Positions 26,711 to 35,320 are shown, counted from the stretch's first letter. The stretch is DNA of 64,000 bases from Paenibacillus rhizovicinus (GCF_010365285.1 NZ_CP048286.1:1164001-1228000), one strand, 5' to 3'. Numbers and translations are program-made. Notes: a model not told the origin generated them from the letters alone.

Positions 26711-27202
26711 TTAGCCGCGAATATCGTTTGCAATAGCAGGCGGGCCGTCTAAGATATCCCAGCTTTCTTGAGCCAGCAGCTCCAGCTGCGCTTCCACCAG
26801 CGTCCGGAACCGGGCACGGTAGATTGAAGCTTGTTTCCGCAGCTCTTCGACTTCGAGCGCCACTTTGCGGGATTTGTTGAGCGAGTCGTTAATGATGCGG
26901 TCTGCGTTCTTCTCCGCTTCCTTCACGATCAGCTGTGCTTCCTTCTTCGCATTGTTGCGAACTTCGTCTGCCGCTTCCTGCGCCACGATGATCGTCTTGC
27001 TGAGCGTTTCTTCGATATTCGAGAAGTGGTTTAGTTTCTCTTGCAGCGCCAGCGCTTGATTCTGAATCTCTTTGTTCTCGCGAATCAGCGCTTCGTAGTC
27101 CTTAATGACCTGGTCGAGAAATTCATTCACTTCATCCTCATCGTACCCGCGAAGACGTCTGCCAAATTCCTTGTTATGTATGTCCAATGGCGTTAACGGC
27201 AT
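26711..27202 (-). CDS. divIVA: Cell-division pole protein DivIVA
   Basis: DivIVA binds negatively curved membrane and recruits MinJ or sporulation proteins to poles and septa. The 163-residue protein has the conserved N-terminal lipid-binding segment (PLTPLDIHNKEFGRRLRGYDEDEVNEFL) and long coiled coils thereafter (heptads to about residue 140) with the weak coil break DVNE/EAADE. The position after the ylm genes and before ileS is the same as in Bacillus. ATG 27202 is well supported. Confidence 0.97.
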   Translation of the reverse strand: MPLTPLDIHNKEFGRRLRGYDEDEVNEFLDQVIKDYEALIRENKEIQNQALALQEKLNHFSNIEETLSKTIIVAQEAADEVRNNAKKEAQLIVKEAEKNADRIINDSLNKSRKVALEVEELRKQASIYRARFRTLVEAQLELLAQESWDILDGPPAIANDIRG

Positions 27203-27296
27203 TGGCGCACCTCCTGAATGTTTACAAGTTTCAAGGGCAGATCACCCCATTTGTACATTCTAATTTCGACAGATCGAGCCATATTCCTGCAAAGTA

Positions 27297-28079
27297 TTAG
27301 ATAATTTTGCCGATCTTGACCCTGATTCTTCCTTTTTTCGTAATCCCTTCGACGACAAGCACTTTAAACCGTCCCAGCCCCTGCATGGAGACGACGTCGC
27401 CTTCCTTAAGCTGCGTGGAAGGATCCTCTTCGACCTTCCAATTCACGCGGCATCTTCCTGCGCGGATCGGATCCACGATCTTCGTCCGGCTGATACGGTG
27501 AACGTCGCTGCTAATGCCGTCCAGACGCAAAGAAGCCACCGACAGGTTCATCTCCTCCATGGCCGAAACGGCGGGACGCAGTCGTTCCAATGGCAGGATG
27601 TCCGTCAGGACGTGAACGCGGTGGACTTGGCGCAAATGGATATTGATATAATCGGCAATTTCTTCGGCTACGAGACAATGGCAGAAATCCTCATGCACAT
27701 GAAGATCCCCGATCCGGTCCCGCTTAATGCCAAGGCCCAGCAGCGCGCCTAAGTAATCGCCGTGATCAAGCTCCAGATGTCCTTGCGTGCCGCCGGTCAC
27801 TTCGATCAGCGCGATTCGCGCCGGTTCGTCATCGAGCTGCCTGTAATCCGGTGCGAGGATGGCTCTCACTCGTTCCGCCCCCTCGTAGCCGCCGAACAGC
27901 CTTATCTGCGTATCCGGGCTGCGGTTGACAAGCGAAACGACGATTTCCGCCTGCCTCGGATCGAGGAAATCGGTCAGCTTCATTTCGTGGGCATAAGCGG
28001 CGCGATCCACCCACTCCGACGCACGGTCCACGAACGGCCGCTCGTCAGGATGGAAATGAACGTATATATCGTTCTTCAT
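27297..28079 (-). CDS. ylmH: S4-domain RNA-binding protein YlmH
   Basis: YlmH is an RNA-binding protein with a C-terminal S4 domain (about 180-250; RLDGISSDVHRISRTKIVDPI then GDVVSMQGLGRFKVL). Its N-terminal domain resembles YlmH of Bacillus, and family members have been linked to ribosome-associated quality control. The 260-residue length is normal. It overlaps ylmG by 4 bp (ATGA), which suggests coupled translation. The neighbourhood ylmE-sepF-ylmG-ylmH-divIVA is kept as in Bacillus and Streptococcus, so the gene belongs to the cell-division block. Confidence 0.9.
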   Translation of the reverse strand: MKNDIYVHFHPDERPFVDRASEWVDRAAYAHEMKLTDFLDPRQAEIVVSLVNRSPDTQIRLFGGYEGAERVRAILAPDYRQLDDEPARIALIEVTGGTQGHLELDHGDYLGALLGLGIKRDRIGDLHVHEDFCHCLVAEEIADYINIHLRQVHRVHVLTDILPLERLRPAVSAMEEMNLSVASLRLDGISSDVHRISRTKIVDPIRAGRCRVNWKVEEDPSTQLKEGDVVSMQGLGRFKVLVVEGITKKGRIRVKIGKII

Positions 28080-28339
28080 ACGAACATTTCAACGATCGCA
28101 ATCAGGCCGCGGGCGACGAAACGAAGAGCGAACAGCGCCACGATCGGCGAAATGTCGAGCACGCCGCCGATTGAAGGGATGAATCTGCGGAATGGCGCCA
28201 AATAGGGTTCAACCAGCTTGCTAAGCAGCGCGCCGATAAAGCTGTCACGCAGTCCGGGCAGCCAAGAAAGCAGCACGTATGCGATAATCATATACTGGTA
28301 GATCAGAGCTAAATCCATTATTAAACTCGAAACAGTCAA
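28076..28339 (-). CDS. ylmG: YggT/YlmG-family membrane protein
   Basis: An 87-residue protein with two transmembrane helices (about 5-25 and 60-83) and the loop WLPGLRDSFIGALLSKLVEPYLAPFRR, the signature of the YggT/YlmG family. Plastid and cyanobacterial relatives affect nucleoid or division organisation, and the gene lies next to sepF, so a role in division is plausible but not proven. It overlaps ylmH by 4 bp and follows sepF by 7 bp. Confidence 0.9.
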   Translation of the reverse strand: MTVSSLIMDLALIYQYMIIAYVLLSWLPGLRDSFIGALLSKLVEPYLAPFRRFIPSIGGVLDISPIVALFALRFVARGLIAIVEMFV

Positions 28340-28346
28340 CTCAAGG

Positions 28347-28793
28347 TCACCTCGTTCTATTGTAGTCTTGCTCCTCTGTCAGCATTTCCGTAATCGCACC
28401 TTGAATTTCGACCGTATCCGGCGTACAAAGAAAAATATTAGGACCCAGCTTCGAGATGCCGCCGTTCAGGGCGTATATCGTGCCGCTCAGAAAATCAACG
28501 ATCCGCACGGCTTGATCCGAGCGTACGCGCTGCAAGTTTACGACGACCGAGCGGCGCGAACGAAGATGATCCGCAATGTCCTGCGCTTCTTCATAGGAAC
28601 GCGGCTCGTTCAGAATGACGCGAACGTTCTTCTGCGAATGTATGCTGACGATATTATTCCCCTTAGTAGAAGGTTTACGTGCTTCGAACGGAGAAGTTTC
28701 AACATCTTGATCATCCTGCGATTCGACGCGTTCGCGTTCGATGATTTCTTCTTCCTCTTGCAGCCCGAGAAAACTCATGAACTTATTCATCAT
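28347..28793 (-). CDS. sepF: Septum-forming protein SepF
   Basis: SepF binds membrane through its N-terminus and assembles into rings that bundle FtsZ at the division site. The 148-residue protein begins with an amphipathic helix ([11 protein letters not shown]), then an acidic variable linker, then the conserved beta-alpha-beta core ([31 protein letters not shown]) that polymerises. It is the FtsA-redundant anchor in Bacillus. It lies in the ylmE-sepF-ylmG order seen in Gram-positives. Start ATG 28793 is the first of two adjacent Met codons. Confidence 0.95.
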   Translation of the reverse strand: MMNKFMSFLGLQEEEEIIERERVESQDDQDVETSPFEARKPSTKGNNIVSIHSQKNVRVILNEPRSYEEAQDIADHLRSRRSVVVNLQRVRSDQAVRIVDFLSGTIYALNGGISKLGPNIFLCTPDTVEIQGAITEMLTEEQDYNRTR

Positions 28794-28853
28794 GCCAATC
28801 GCCCTCTTTCTTTATGAGATCGCTTCCCTGCCATGCCTTATGCGGCCTTGGCA

Positions 28854-29576
28854 CTAGCTCTTGCCTACGAGAACGGTTCCGAGTCTGAGCCAGGTGGCTC
28901 CTTCTTCGACAGCGATTTCGAAATCCCCCGACATGCCCATCGACAATCCCGTAACCGGCTGAGGCAGTACAGCCTTGCCGTTAAGCTCGTCGCGCAGCTC
29001 TCTTAATCCGCGGAAAACGGGGCGCGACTGTTCGCCCTCGGCATCGATCGGCGCCATCGTCATCAAACCGACGGGCTTGATGTGACGGAAACCCGATAAT
29101 TCCTTGGCGAACGGCAGCAGCGCTTCCGGCGCAAGACCGTGCTTGCTCTCTTCTCCCGAAACGTTAACCTGCAGAAAGCAAGGCACGATAAGCCCAAGCT
29201 GTTCGGCTTTGCGTTCGATGGCTTGCGCAAGCGATAAACGGTCAAGCGAGTGAATATATGTAAATTTCCCTATGACGTCCTTCACCTTGTTCGTCTGAAG
29301 CGAGCCGATAAAATGCCAGACGGCTTGTCCTGCGGGAGCATGCTCGCGGCTGCTATCCCATTCGCTGCCTGTAATCGCATTCCATTTGCTTTCGGCGTCC
29401 TGCCAGCGGTTCTCGCCCAAATGCGTCAGTCCATGCCGCAGCGCGTTCTGCGTCTGCAGGGTGCCTACGTATTTCGTAACGGCAATAAGCTCGATGTCCG
29501 AGCGATTCCGGCCGCTTCTGGCGCAGGCATCCGCGAGACGCCGTTCTACTTCTTCAATCCGCTGTTCCAAAGTCAC
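28854..29576 (-). CDS. ylmE: PLP-binding protein YggS/YlmE (PLP homeostasis)
   Basis: A 240-residue single-domain alanine-racemase-like TIM barrel that binds pyridoxal phosphate and keeps free PLP low. The PLP lysine is in IAVTKYV (Lys35), and the conserved signatures HLGENR, HFIGSLQTNK, LSMGMSGDFE and LRLGTVLVG are present. It overlaps ylmD by 4 bp and is followed by sepF. Length and order match Bacillus. Confidence 0.95.
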   Translation of the reverse strand: MTLEQRIEEVERRLADACARSGRNRSDIELIAVTKYVGTLQTQNALRHGLTHLGENRWQDAESKWNAITGSEWDSSREHAPAGQAVWHFIGSLQTNKVKDVIGKFTYIHSLDRLSLAQAIERKAEQLGLIVPCFLQVNVSGEESKHGLAPEALLPFAKELSGFRHIKPVGLMTMAPIDAEGEQSRPVFRGLRELRDELNGKAVLPQPVTGLSMGMSGDFEIAVEEGATWLRLGTVLVGKS

Positions 29577-30451
29577 GCGTTCAAATCTCCTTCACTTATG
29601 CCGATCCAGCTGACCATCCTGCCGGTGGCTCCTCCCTCCATCCGATGGGAGAAGAACTTATCCGTCGAACAGCCGGTACACCATTCTGAATATTCGATAC
29701 AACTCGGCAAAATTCCTGCTTTTATCATAATCTGTCGGTTCAATTCTTTCAAGTTTATCCTGGCTTTTCCTTCGGTAGTCGGCACGACCACTGCGTCCTG
29801 CGCAAGATTCAATTGCCGTACAAGGGGTATTACCCGGTCCAGCACGACTTCATTCACTTCGTAGCAGCATAAACCGATCGACGGGCCGATTGCCGCTTGA
29901 ATATCCTCGGGTACGCAGCCGAAACGCTCGCTCATGGCCTCGACCGTCTTACGGGCGATCTCCAGCACGGTTCCTTTCCAGCCGGCGTGCGCAAGCGCGA
30001 CAACGCCCTTGACGGGATCATAGAAATACAGCGGCACGCAATCCGCGTAGAACGACGTGAGCAGCACGTTCTTCTCATTCGTTATCATTGCGTCGGCATC
30101 GCCTACGGACGAGCTCCGGCTTTCCCGCCCTTTGCCCCGGTCAGCCTTCCCGACGACCATCACGCGATCCCCGTGCACCTGCTCGGCACAGGTCCACGCT
30201 TCGAACGGCCAGCCGAGCGCTTCGGCGATTCGCCGGCGGTTGAGGACGACAGCCTCGTTCGCGTCGCCGACATGCAGGCCGCAGTTCAATGAAGTCCACG
30301 GAGCCGCGCTGGCACCGCCGTCTCTGCCGGTAAATCCGGCTGTTATCCCCGCGTACCGTTCCGTCCAACGACGCAATAAAAAAAGCGAAGGCCCCTTCGC
30401 TTCACGGTCATGTTCATGGTCATGTTCATATTGTTGTACAAATGGTTCCAT
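29573..30451 (-). CDS. ylmD: Peptidoglycan editing factor / laccase-domain protein YlmD
   Basis: The product (292 residues) belongs to the YfiH/PgeF laccase-domain family, which in other bacteria removes L-Ser-containing muropeptides (peptidoglycan editing) and has purine nucleosidase-like or oxidase activity reported. The metal/active-site signature FYADCVPLYFYDP then AHAGWKGT, together with a conserved histidine in CAEQVHG, is intact. The ATG at 30451 has AGAGGTG 9 nt upstream; a longer form from 30487 would need a poor start. The N-terminus has an extra His/Glu-rich stretch (EHDHEHDRE). It overlaps ylmE by 4 bp. Confidence 0.88.
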   Translation of the reverse strand: MEPFVQQYEHDHEHDREAKGPSLFLLRRWTERYAGITAGFTGRDGGASAAPWTSLNCGLHVGDANEAVVLNRRRIAEALGWPFEAWTCAEQVHGDRVMVVGKADRGKGRESRSSSVGDADAMITNEKNVLLTSFYADCVPLYFYDPVKGVVALAHAGWKGTVLEIARKTVEAMSERFGCVPEDIQAAIGPSIGLCCYEVNEVVLDRVIPLVRQLNLAQDAVVVPTTEGKARINLKELNRQIMIKAGILPSCIEYSEWCTGCSTDKFFSHRMEGGATGRMVSWIGISEGDLNA

Positions 30452-30538
30452 TCTTTGGTTCACCTCTGCCACTAGTGTACCATGCAAGCCGCCCTTCTTG
30501 CGAGCGCAGCGGCGCCCGCAAGAGAGCTTAAGGAATCG

Positions 30539-30814
30539 TTATCGGGCGCCGACATCGTCCTCCTCCACCCGGTATACCTTTGCATCGTCGATGCGGACAA
30601 GCACGACGTCCGTGCCGATCTTCACGATATTCCGCCATGGAATGATGACATCCGTCCCGTTACCGAACATACCGAAAAACCGGGAATAGCTCGGAACGAC
30701 GATGGAGTCGATCCGGCCCTGCCGCAAATCCAGTTCCAGATCGCTGACCTGCCCAAGTTTGCGGCCGTCTACGATATTAATGACATCCTTGGTTTGAAAA
30801 TCGGAAATTTTCAT
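30539..30814 (-). CDS. ylmC: YlmC/YmxH-family sporulation protein (PRC-barrel)
   Basis: A 91-residue PRC-barrel protein (MKISDFQTKDVINIVDGRKLG, then DVIIPWRNIVKIGTDVVLV) of the YlmC/YmxH group found in endospore formers; its role is not known but the group is annotated as sporulation-associated. It stands 87 bp before ylmD and just downstream of sigG's terminator and repeat. A CATATAGT-like -10 sequence about 75 bp upstream may hint at a sigma-E promoter, but the -35 is not clear. ATG 30814 fits the family start. Confidence 0.85.
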   Translation of the reverse strand: MKISDFQTKDVINIVDGRKLGQVSDLELDLRQGRIDSIVVPSYSRFFGMFGNGTDVIIPWRNIVKIGTDVVLVRIDDAKVYRVEEDDVGAR

Positions 30815-30939
30815 TTACCGTTCACCACGCTTCCGGGAGGACTGATTCCAAACAGGCCTATATATTTACTATATGTGCCGAATGGGCAAAATGTCCTGCT
30901 TGGCATGAATTATCGCCCTCGAATCGAAATTAAGGCATG

Positions 30940-30963
30940 AAAAAAACGGCGCAGGGCGCCGTT
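30940..30963 (-). terminator. Terminator of sigG
   Basis: On the minus strand AACGGCGC pairs with GCGCCGTT around CCT and continues into a T7 run. It lies about 100 bp after the sigG stop, beyond the 18-bp tandem repeat. Confidence 0.85.
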
Positions 30964-30979
30964 AGAGGTTGATTTCAGT

Positions 30980-31051
30980 ATTGCAGTGAAGTGCAGCATT
31001 GCAGTGAAGTGCAGCATTGCAGTGAAGTGCAGCATTGCAGTGAAGTGCAGC
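30980..31051. repeat. Four exact 18-bp tandem repeats behind sigG
   Basis: ATTGCAGTGAAGTGCAGC occurs four times in a row, 11 bp after the sigG stop, within the 3' untranslated part of its mRNA. The copies are identical, so the expansion is recent. No spacer or known motif is present; an effect on mRNA structure is only a guess. Confidence 0.95.
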
Positions 31052-31062
31052 ATTGCCGTAGA

Positions 31063-31845
31063 TCAGGTTTTGACGTGTTTCTGCATTTGCTGGATCGCCG
31101 ATTTCTCAAGCCGTGAAACTTGCGCCTGCGAAATGCCGATTTCGTCGGCGACTTCCATCTGCGTCTTGCCTTCGAAGAATCGCATGGAGAGAATCATTTT
31201 CTCGCGCTCGTTTAATTTGTGCATCGCTTCCCGAAGGGCGATTTCCTCGATCCAGGAAACGTCTTTGTTCTTGTCATCGCTGATCTGGTCCATGACGTAG
31301 ATCGGGTCGCCGCCGTCGTGATAAATCGGTTCGAACAAGGATACCGGGTCTTGAATGGCGTCGAGCGCGAACACGACATCTTCCTTAGGAACATTCAGCG
31401 CTTCGGAGATTTCGAAAATCGTGGGCTCCCTTGAGTTTTTGTTCGTTAAGCTGTCCCGAACCTGAAGCGCCTTGTACGCGATATCCCGCAGGCTGCGAGA
31501 GACCCGGATAGGGTTGTTATCCCGGAGGTAGCGGCGAATCTCGCCGATAATCATCGGAACCGCATAGGTTGAAAACTTTACATTCTGACTGAGATCGAAA
31601 TTGTCGATTGCTTTCATGAGGCCGATGCAGCCGACTTGGAAGAGATCGTCGACGAATTCCCCGCGGTTGTTAAACCGTTGAATCACGCTAAGCACTAGCC
31701 TCAAGTTGCCATTGACTAATTTCTCTCTTGCTGCCCATTCGTTTTGCGTTTGCAGCGCGGTAAAGAGCTCGCGCATCTCGGCATTCGTTAGGACGGGCAG
31801 TTTTGCGGTATCCACTCCACAGATCTCGACTTTATTTCGGGTCAA
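31063..31845 (-). CDS. sigG: Sporulation sigma factor G
   Basis: Sigma-G directs late gene expression in the forespore. The 260 residues are close to Bacillus SigG throughout: RNKVEICGVDTAKLPVL, region 2 GCIGLMKAIDNFDLSQNVKF, and the region 4 helix-turn-helix TQMEVADEIGISQAQVSR. The start is TTG 31845, with GGGAGG 8 nt upstream. In Bacillus sigG follows sigE directly; here about 6 kb of transport genes lie between. A sigma-F/G-like promoter is proposed at 31880-31907. Confidence 0.97.
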   Translation of the reverse strand: MTRNKVEICGVDTAKLPVLTNAEMRELFTALQTQNEWAAREKLVNGNLRLVLSVIQRFNNRGEFVDDLFQVGCIGLMKAIDNFDLSQNVKFSTYAVPMIIGEIRRYLRDNNPIRVSRSLRDIAYKALQVRDSLTNKNSREPTIFEISEALNVPKEDVVFALDAIQDPVSLFEPIYHDGGDPIYVMDQISDDKNKDVSWIEEIALREAMHKLNEREKMILSMRFFEGKTQMEVADEIGISQAQVSRLEKSAIQQMQKHVKT

Positions 31846-31879
31846 CGTGATTACCTCCCAAGGAGAAACATTAATGTTC

Positions 31880-31907
31880 AGTATCTCCCCGGACCCCCAA
31901 TTTATTC
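31880..31907 (-). promoter_or_regulatory. Candidate sigma-F/sigma-G promoter for sigG
   Basis: GAATA (31907-31903), 14 bp, then GGAGATACT (31888-31880) on the minus strand. This resembles forespore promoters (GNATA-N14/15-GGNNANANT). It lies 35 bp before the TTG start of sigG. The match is partial, so this is a hypothesis. Confidence 0.4.
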
Positions 31908-31954
31908 CCGCCGGACAAGAAGAACATCGCTGCTTGGGGATGCATAAATAGAGA

Positions 31955-31988
31955 CAAAAAACAAGCCTCCGGGATGACCGGAGGCTTG
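31955..31988 (-). terminator. Terminator of the YtrA-like ABC operon
   Basis: CAAGCCTCCGG pairs with CCGGAGGCTTG around a short loop, then TTTTTT on the minus strand, 12 bp past the last gene of the operon (stop at 32000). Confidence 0.9.
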
Positions 31989-31999
31989 CCGCAAACCAA

Positions 32000-33238
32000 T
32001 TAACGGGTGAGGTAGAAGTTGTAGATCTGGAGTTTATCCATACTTTCCTTCTGCTGTTTCGTACTGCCGTCGACTGTAATCTTGCCTTGATAGACGACTT
32101 TGCCGCCGGACAAATCCACGATTAACAGCCCCCCGGCCGCGTTTCTCATATAAAGCCGGTCGCCGGATACGAATCTCTGAACCGATGACAAATCACTGCC
32201 TACTCCCGACAATGGAAAGTCGAATTGGGAGCTTTCACCCTTGGCAAGATCGAGCAGAAGCACGTGCGCCTGATCGCCTTTCTTCGATAAAGCAACTACC
32301 TTCCCGCCGCTTAAGAAGGGTTCCGCGGAATCGCTGAGAGCTTGGCTATCCAGCGCGACTGGGGTCAACGCGCCGGTTGCATAATCAAGAACCGAGTAAT
32401 CGTTGCTGATCTGCTTCTCGCTCGTATTGCCGTGCTCGTCCTTGACGATCTTGACGGCCGAATGGCCAAAAAGCGCATAGTTCGAAGGTGAAGCGACATT
32501 CATATTGCTGCTGAGATTAAAGTAGCGATCCAATTTGCCAGCTTCCTTGATCACGTCCGTCGTAATCGTTCGGTCGTCTGTGATCCCTTCCTTGACCGGA
32601 TCCACGGTGTACAGATGGTACTCGGATAGCATGCTGCCGCTTGTCAATCTGTCTTTGGACAGCTGGACGAGTATTTGAATGTCGTCGCCCGCCTCCTGCA
32701 CGTCATTGACGTACATGGATGAATACATCTGCTGCCCCGGCAGAATCGCGTCGAAATGCTTCTTCTTGCCCGTTTTTAGATCCAGCGTCGAAATGGCAAT
32801 TTGATACTTGTACAGCCCCGTATCCGAATCCGATCGTCGGCTTGCCATATTCGCCTGCGCATAGACGAGGTTGTCTTCGCCTGCATAGAAGCCGTTGTAA
32901 TTGCCTTTACCGCGCATAAAGCTGCTATGCTCCTTCATCAATCGGGACAAATCCGCATTGCGCCGGTTTCTGTCTTCCTTCATTCCCGTAATCATCGACT
33001 TCTTGCGATCGTATTCGGTTCCATCAAGGTCAATCTTCAAAGTCTCATAAAGAGCTTCAGCTGAAAATGCGGTCTGCCCTTCCAGAACGAGATACTTCGC
33101 TTCATTCGCGTCTCCCGCTACCGTCTGGAGTTGATACTCCGGCAAATTCCTCGTCGCCGCCCCGACATAATACGTACCTATGCTTGCGGCAATAAAGACC
33201 GGAAGCACGATCGAAAACCAATACCTTCTCATGTTCAT
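32000..33238 (-). CDS. Membrane-anchored protein of unknown function, ABC-operon partner
   Basis: A 412-residue protein with one N-terminal transmembrane/signal segment (YWFSIVLPVFIAASIGTYYVG, 6-26) and a large extracytoplasmic part that looks like repeated beta-strands of a propeller (TLDLKTGKKKHFDAILPG, VVALSKKGDQAHVLLLDLAKGES, LYMRNAAGGLLIVDLSGGK). No cysteine lipobox was seen. I know no specific function. It is the last gene of the GntR-ATPase-permease operon, where Bacillus ytr operons have further membrane or lipoproteins, so it probably works with that transporter, perhaps as a sensor or accessory. Confidence 0.7.
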   Translation of the reverse strand: MNMRRYWFSIVLPVFIAASIGTYYVGAATRNLPEYQLQTVAGDANEAKYLVLEGQTAFSAEALYETLKIDLDGTEYDRKKSMITGMKEDRNRRNADLSRLMKEHSSFMRGKGNYNGFYAGEDNLVYAQANMASRRSDSDTGLYKYQIAISTLDLKTGKKKHFDAILPGQQMYSSMYVNDVQEAGDDIQILVQLSKDRLTSGSMLSEYHLYTVDPVKEGITDDRTITTDVIKEAGKLDRYFNLSSNMNVASPSNYALFGHSAVKIVKDEHGNTSEKQISNDYSVLDYATGALTPVALDSQALSDSAEPFLSGGKVVALSKKGDQAHVLLLDLAKGESSQFDFPLSGVGSDLSSVQRFVSGDRLYMRNAAGGLLIVDLSGGKVVYQGKITVDGSTKQQKESMDKLQIYNFYLTR

Positions 33239-33244
33239 CCGCCC

Positions 33245-34084
33245 CTATACCGTTATCTTCTTCGTAATTAATTGCAGGCCAAGCCACACTGTAACCGCCG
33301 CGACGATTACTCCGAGCGCCGCTTCGATGCCGATCAGCTCGTTCGTATAGAAATACGTGGCAGGGAGATTGCCCGGAAGCCAGAACGGAATCCCCATGAA
33401 TAAAAATACGGCCAGGATGTACAGGATTGCCGCTCCGATGCCCTTCAGCCTGTAGCTTCGTTCCATCAGCACCACCGTGAAACAAATCAGGACAGCAATT
33501 GTTCCAGCGCCGTAATAGATCACGAAATCCGTGAACGTGTTCGGGACCAATGCCGTAAAGAAGCGATTATTCGCGATCAAATCATAGATGTTGCTCGAAA
33601 CGAACAGTTCGTTTCCGCCCGTCGACATAAACAAGCTTCTCTCGATTGGCAGCAGGATGAGCTGAACCGCCACGAGTGCGAGAACGAATAAGAGAATGGC
33701 CGTCAGCTTGGCGAAATAAATGTTTCTGCGCGCGGTCGGAAGCATCAGCAGCCGATAGACGAAGGCGTTCTTGCCGTACCATTCTTTGTACCAGATCAGG
33801 AAGATATAGAGCGCGATCCCGCCGATACAAAGCGCTACAGGCGCATACATCCATAACCCGGCACGCCCGACCATTTGCATAAACGACAGTTTGCCGTTGT
33901 CCTTCACGTAAGCGGCAATCGTGCTGTGCGAAGTAAACATATCCGCATCCACTTGATTGACATACTTCTTCGTCTCATAGACGATGCCTGCGCATTGCAG
34001 CACGATCGTCAGCAGGACGAGCGCCGCAAGCATTTTCCAAAATCGCGTAATTTCCCAGTGGACGAGCTTCAAATAGCGGTTCAT
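33245..34084 (-). CDS. ABC-2 type permease of a YtrA-regulated transporter
   Basis: A 279-residue protein with six transmembrane helices (first at about residues 17-35, ALVLLTIVLQCAGIVYETK) and an external loop after the first, as in YtrC/YtrD-like permeases. It overlaps the ATPase by 4 bp (ATGA) and precedes the anchored protein by 6 bp. The ATPase has a single adjacent permease, so a homodimer of this subunit is likely. Homologous operons in Bacillus respond to cell-wall antibiotics such as vancomycin and ramoplanin through YtrA, so a role in envelope stress is inferred. Confidence 0.8.
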   Translation of the reverse strand: MNRYLKLVHWEITRFWKMLAALVLLTIVLQCAGIVYETKKYVNQVDADMFTSHSTIAAYVKDNGKLSFMQMVGRAGLWMYAPVALCIGGIALYIFLIWYKEWYGKNAFVYRLLMLPTARRNIYFAKLTAILLFVLALVAVQLILLPIERSLFMSTGGNELFVSSNIYDLIANNRFFTALVPNTFTDFVIYYGAGTIAVLICFTVVLMERSYRLKGIGAAILYILAVFLFMGIPFWLPGNLPATYFYTNELIGIEAALGVIVAAVTVWLGLQLITKKITV

Positions 34085-34770
34085 CCGTTATACACCTCTC
34101 TCATCACATCCATGACAGACTTTCCTTCCTCCAGCCTTACGGTTTCCGTTTCGAATTCCCTCCGGACGATGCCGTTGTCGAGAAGGACGACCTTATCGAT
34201 GAGATGCTCGATATCGTTAATCTCATGCGTCGTGACGATTACGCCGCGGTCTTCGATCAAATGGCTCGTGAACACGGACGCGATTTGTTCCCGGCTGAAC
34301 ATGTCGATGCCGGAGAACGGCTCGTCCATCAGGATATAGTCGACGTCGAGCGCAAGGCCAAGAAGCAAATTCAGCTTGGCGGCGTTCCCCTTGGACAGCT
34401 CGCCTACTTTGTCCGTTTCGTTAAGCTTGAAGAACTCCTTCATTTCGTTAGCCCGCTGCGGATTCCAGCTGACGTAGTAGTCCTTCATGAACGTCATGCA
34501 GGCTGCCACGGTCATGCCCGGCGGCATGGAAATCGTGTCGGGTATGAACGTGATATGCTCGTACGTCTTGCTCGAAATCGACTGACCGTTGATGAGAATA
34601 GAGCCTCCGGCGACCGGCGTAAGCCCCATGATCGCTTTGAGCACCGTCGATTTGCCGACGCCGTTGATACCGATCAGGCAGGTGATCTGGCCTTTCTCCG
34701 CCGTGAAGGATACATCCTTCAACACTTGCTTGCGGCCGTATTTCTTGCGGATCCCTTTAACTTCGATCAT
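34081..34770 (-). CDS. ABC transporter ATPase (YtrB-like)
   Basis: A compact 229-residue ATPase with Walker A GINGVGKSTV, signature region LSKGNAAKLNLLLGL (modified LSGGQ, as in the YtrB/BcrA-like group), Walker B YILMDEPFSGID and switch TTHEIND. It overlaps gntR by 14 bp and the permease by 4 bp. Part of an operon gntR-ATPase-permease-anchored protein. Confidence 0.88.
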   Translation of the reverse strand: MIEVKGIRKKYGRKQVLKDVSFTAEKGQITCLIGINGVGKSTVLKAIMGLTPVAGGSILINGQSISSKTYEHITFIPDTISMPPGMTVAACMTFMKDYYVSWNPQRANEMKEFFKLNETDKVGELSKGNAAKLNLLLGLALDVDYILMDEPFSGIDMFSREQIASVFTSHLIEDRGVIVTTHEINDIEHLIDKVVLLDNGIVRREFETETVRLEEGKSVMDVMREVYNG

Positions 34771-35164
34771 CGTTCTCGTCCCTCCCCGCTTGCTTGGCGT
34801 AGCTGTCCTCGATCCGATGCTTCACGATGGCAAGCAGCTCATCGACCGGAACATGAATGTTATGAATGCTAGCGACGAATGCATCGACCGCATCCGCGAT
34901 CAGTTCGCCGCGAATGGATTGCAGCACCCGCTCGTCCGACGTAATCCGGCTTGGGGAATTTCCCTCTGTTACGATCAATCCTTGTTCCTCCATTTCTTTA
35001 TAAGCCTTCTGCGCCGTATTGGGGTTAATCTGCAGCGTTGCCGCCAGCTCTCTGCGCGAAGGAATGATTTGTCCTTTCGCCAGATGCCCGGTCGCGATCT
35101 CTTCCTTGAAATGGCGGACGACCTGCAAATAGACGGGATCTCGATTGTTGAACTTCACTTCCAA
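34757..35164 (-). CDS. GntR-family repressor (YtrA subfamily)
   Basis: A short, 135-residue GntR regulator with an N-terminal winged helix (residues 10-75; PVYLQVVRHFKEEIATGHL, then PSRRELAATLQINPNTAQKAY) and a small C-terminal helical dimerisation part, the layout of the YtrA subfamily. The start is judged from MEVKFNNRDPVYLQ. It is the first gene of the ABC operon, and the promoter carries a candidate operator (35205-35241), so it should repress its own operon until an inducer appears. Confidence 0.9.
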   Translation of the reverse strand: MEVKFNNRDPVYLQVVRHFKEEIATGHLAKGQIIPSRRELAATLQINPNTAQKAYKEMEEQGLIVTEGNSPSRITSDERVLQSIRGELIADAVDAFVASIHNIHVPVDELLAIVKHRIEDSYAKQAGRDENDDRS

Positions 35165-35204
35165 TGGTTATTCACCCCTGCCTATCTTTTCCTGTTTTTG
35201 GTGT

Positions 35205-35264
35205 GTGTACTATGTAGTTCATACACTATATGTGTACTATACCCGTAATACACCGCATCGTCAA
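35205..35264 (-). promoter_or_regulatory. Promoter and candidate YtrA-like operator of the ABC operon
   Basis: On the minus strand TTGACG (35264-35259) and TATAGT (35241-35236) are 17 bp apart. Overlapping and following the -10 box are the copies GTGTACTAT (35205-35213 and 35232-35240, on the plus strand) around ATACACTATA, an inverted-repeat-rich stretch where a GntR repressor would block the polymerase. The promoter call is strong; the operator is inferred from layout. Confidence 0.75.
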
Positions 35265-35284
35265 CCGTTTGCGCCAAAATAAAC

Positions 35285-35320
35285 GAAAAACGCTGCCTTC
35301 CCGCAGGAAGACAGCGCTAT
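35285..35320 (-). terminator. Terminator of metNIQ
   Basis: AGCGCTGTCTTCC pairs with GGGAAGGCAGCG around TGC, then TTTTTCG on the minus strand, beginning about 35 bp past the metQ stop. Confidence 0.85.

Noticed and set aside
30980..31051. Possible CRISPR array behind sigG
   Set aside because: Four 18-bp units with no spacer.
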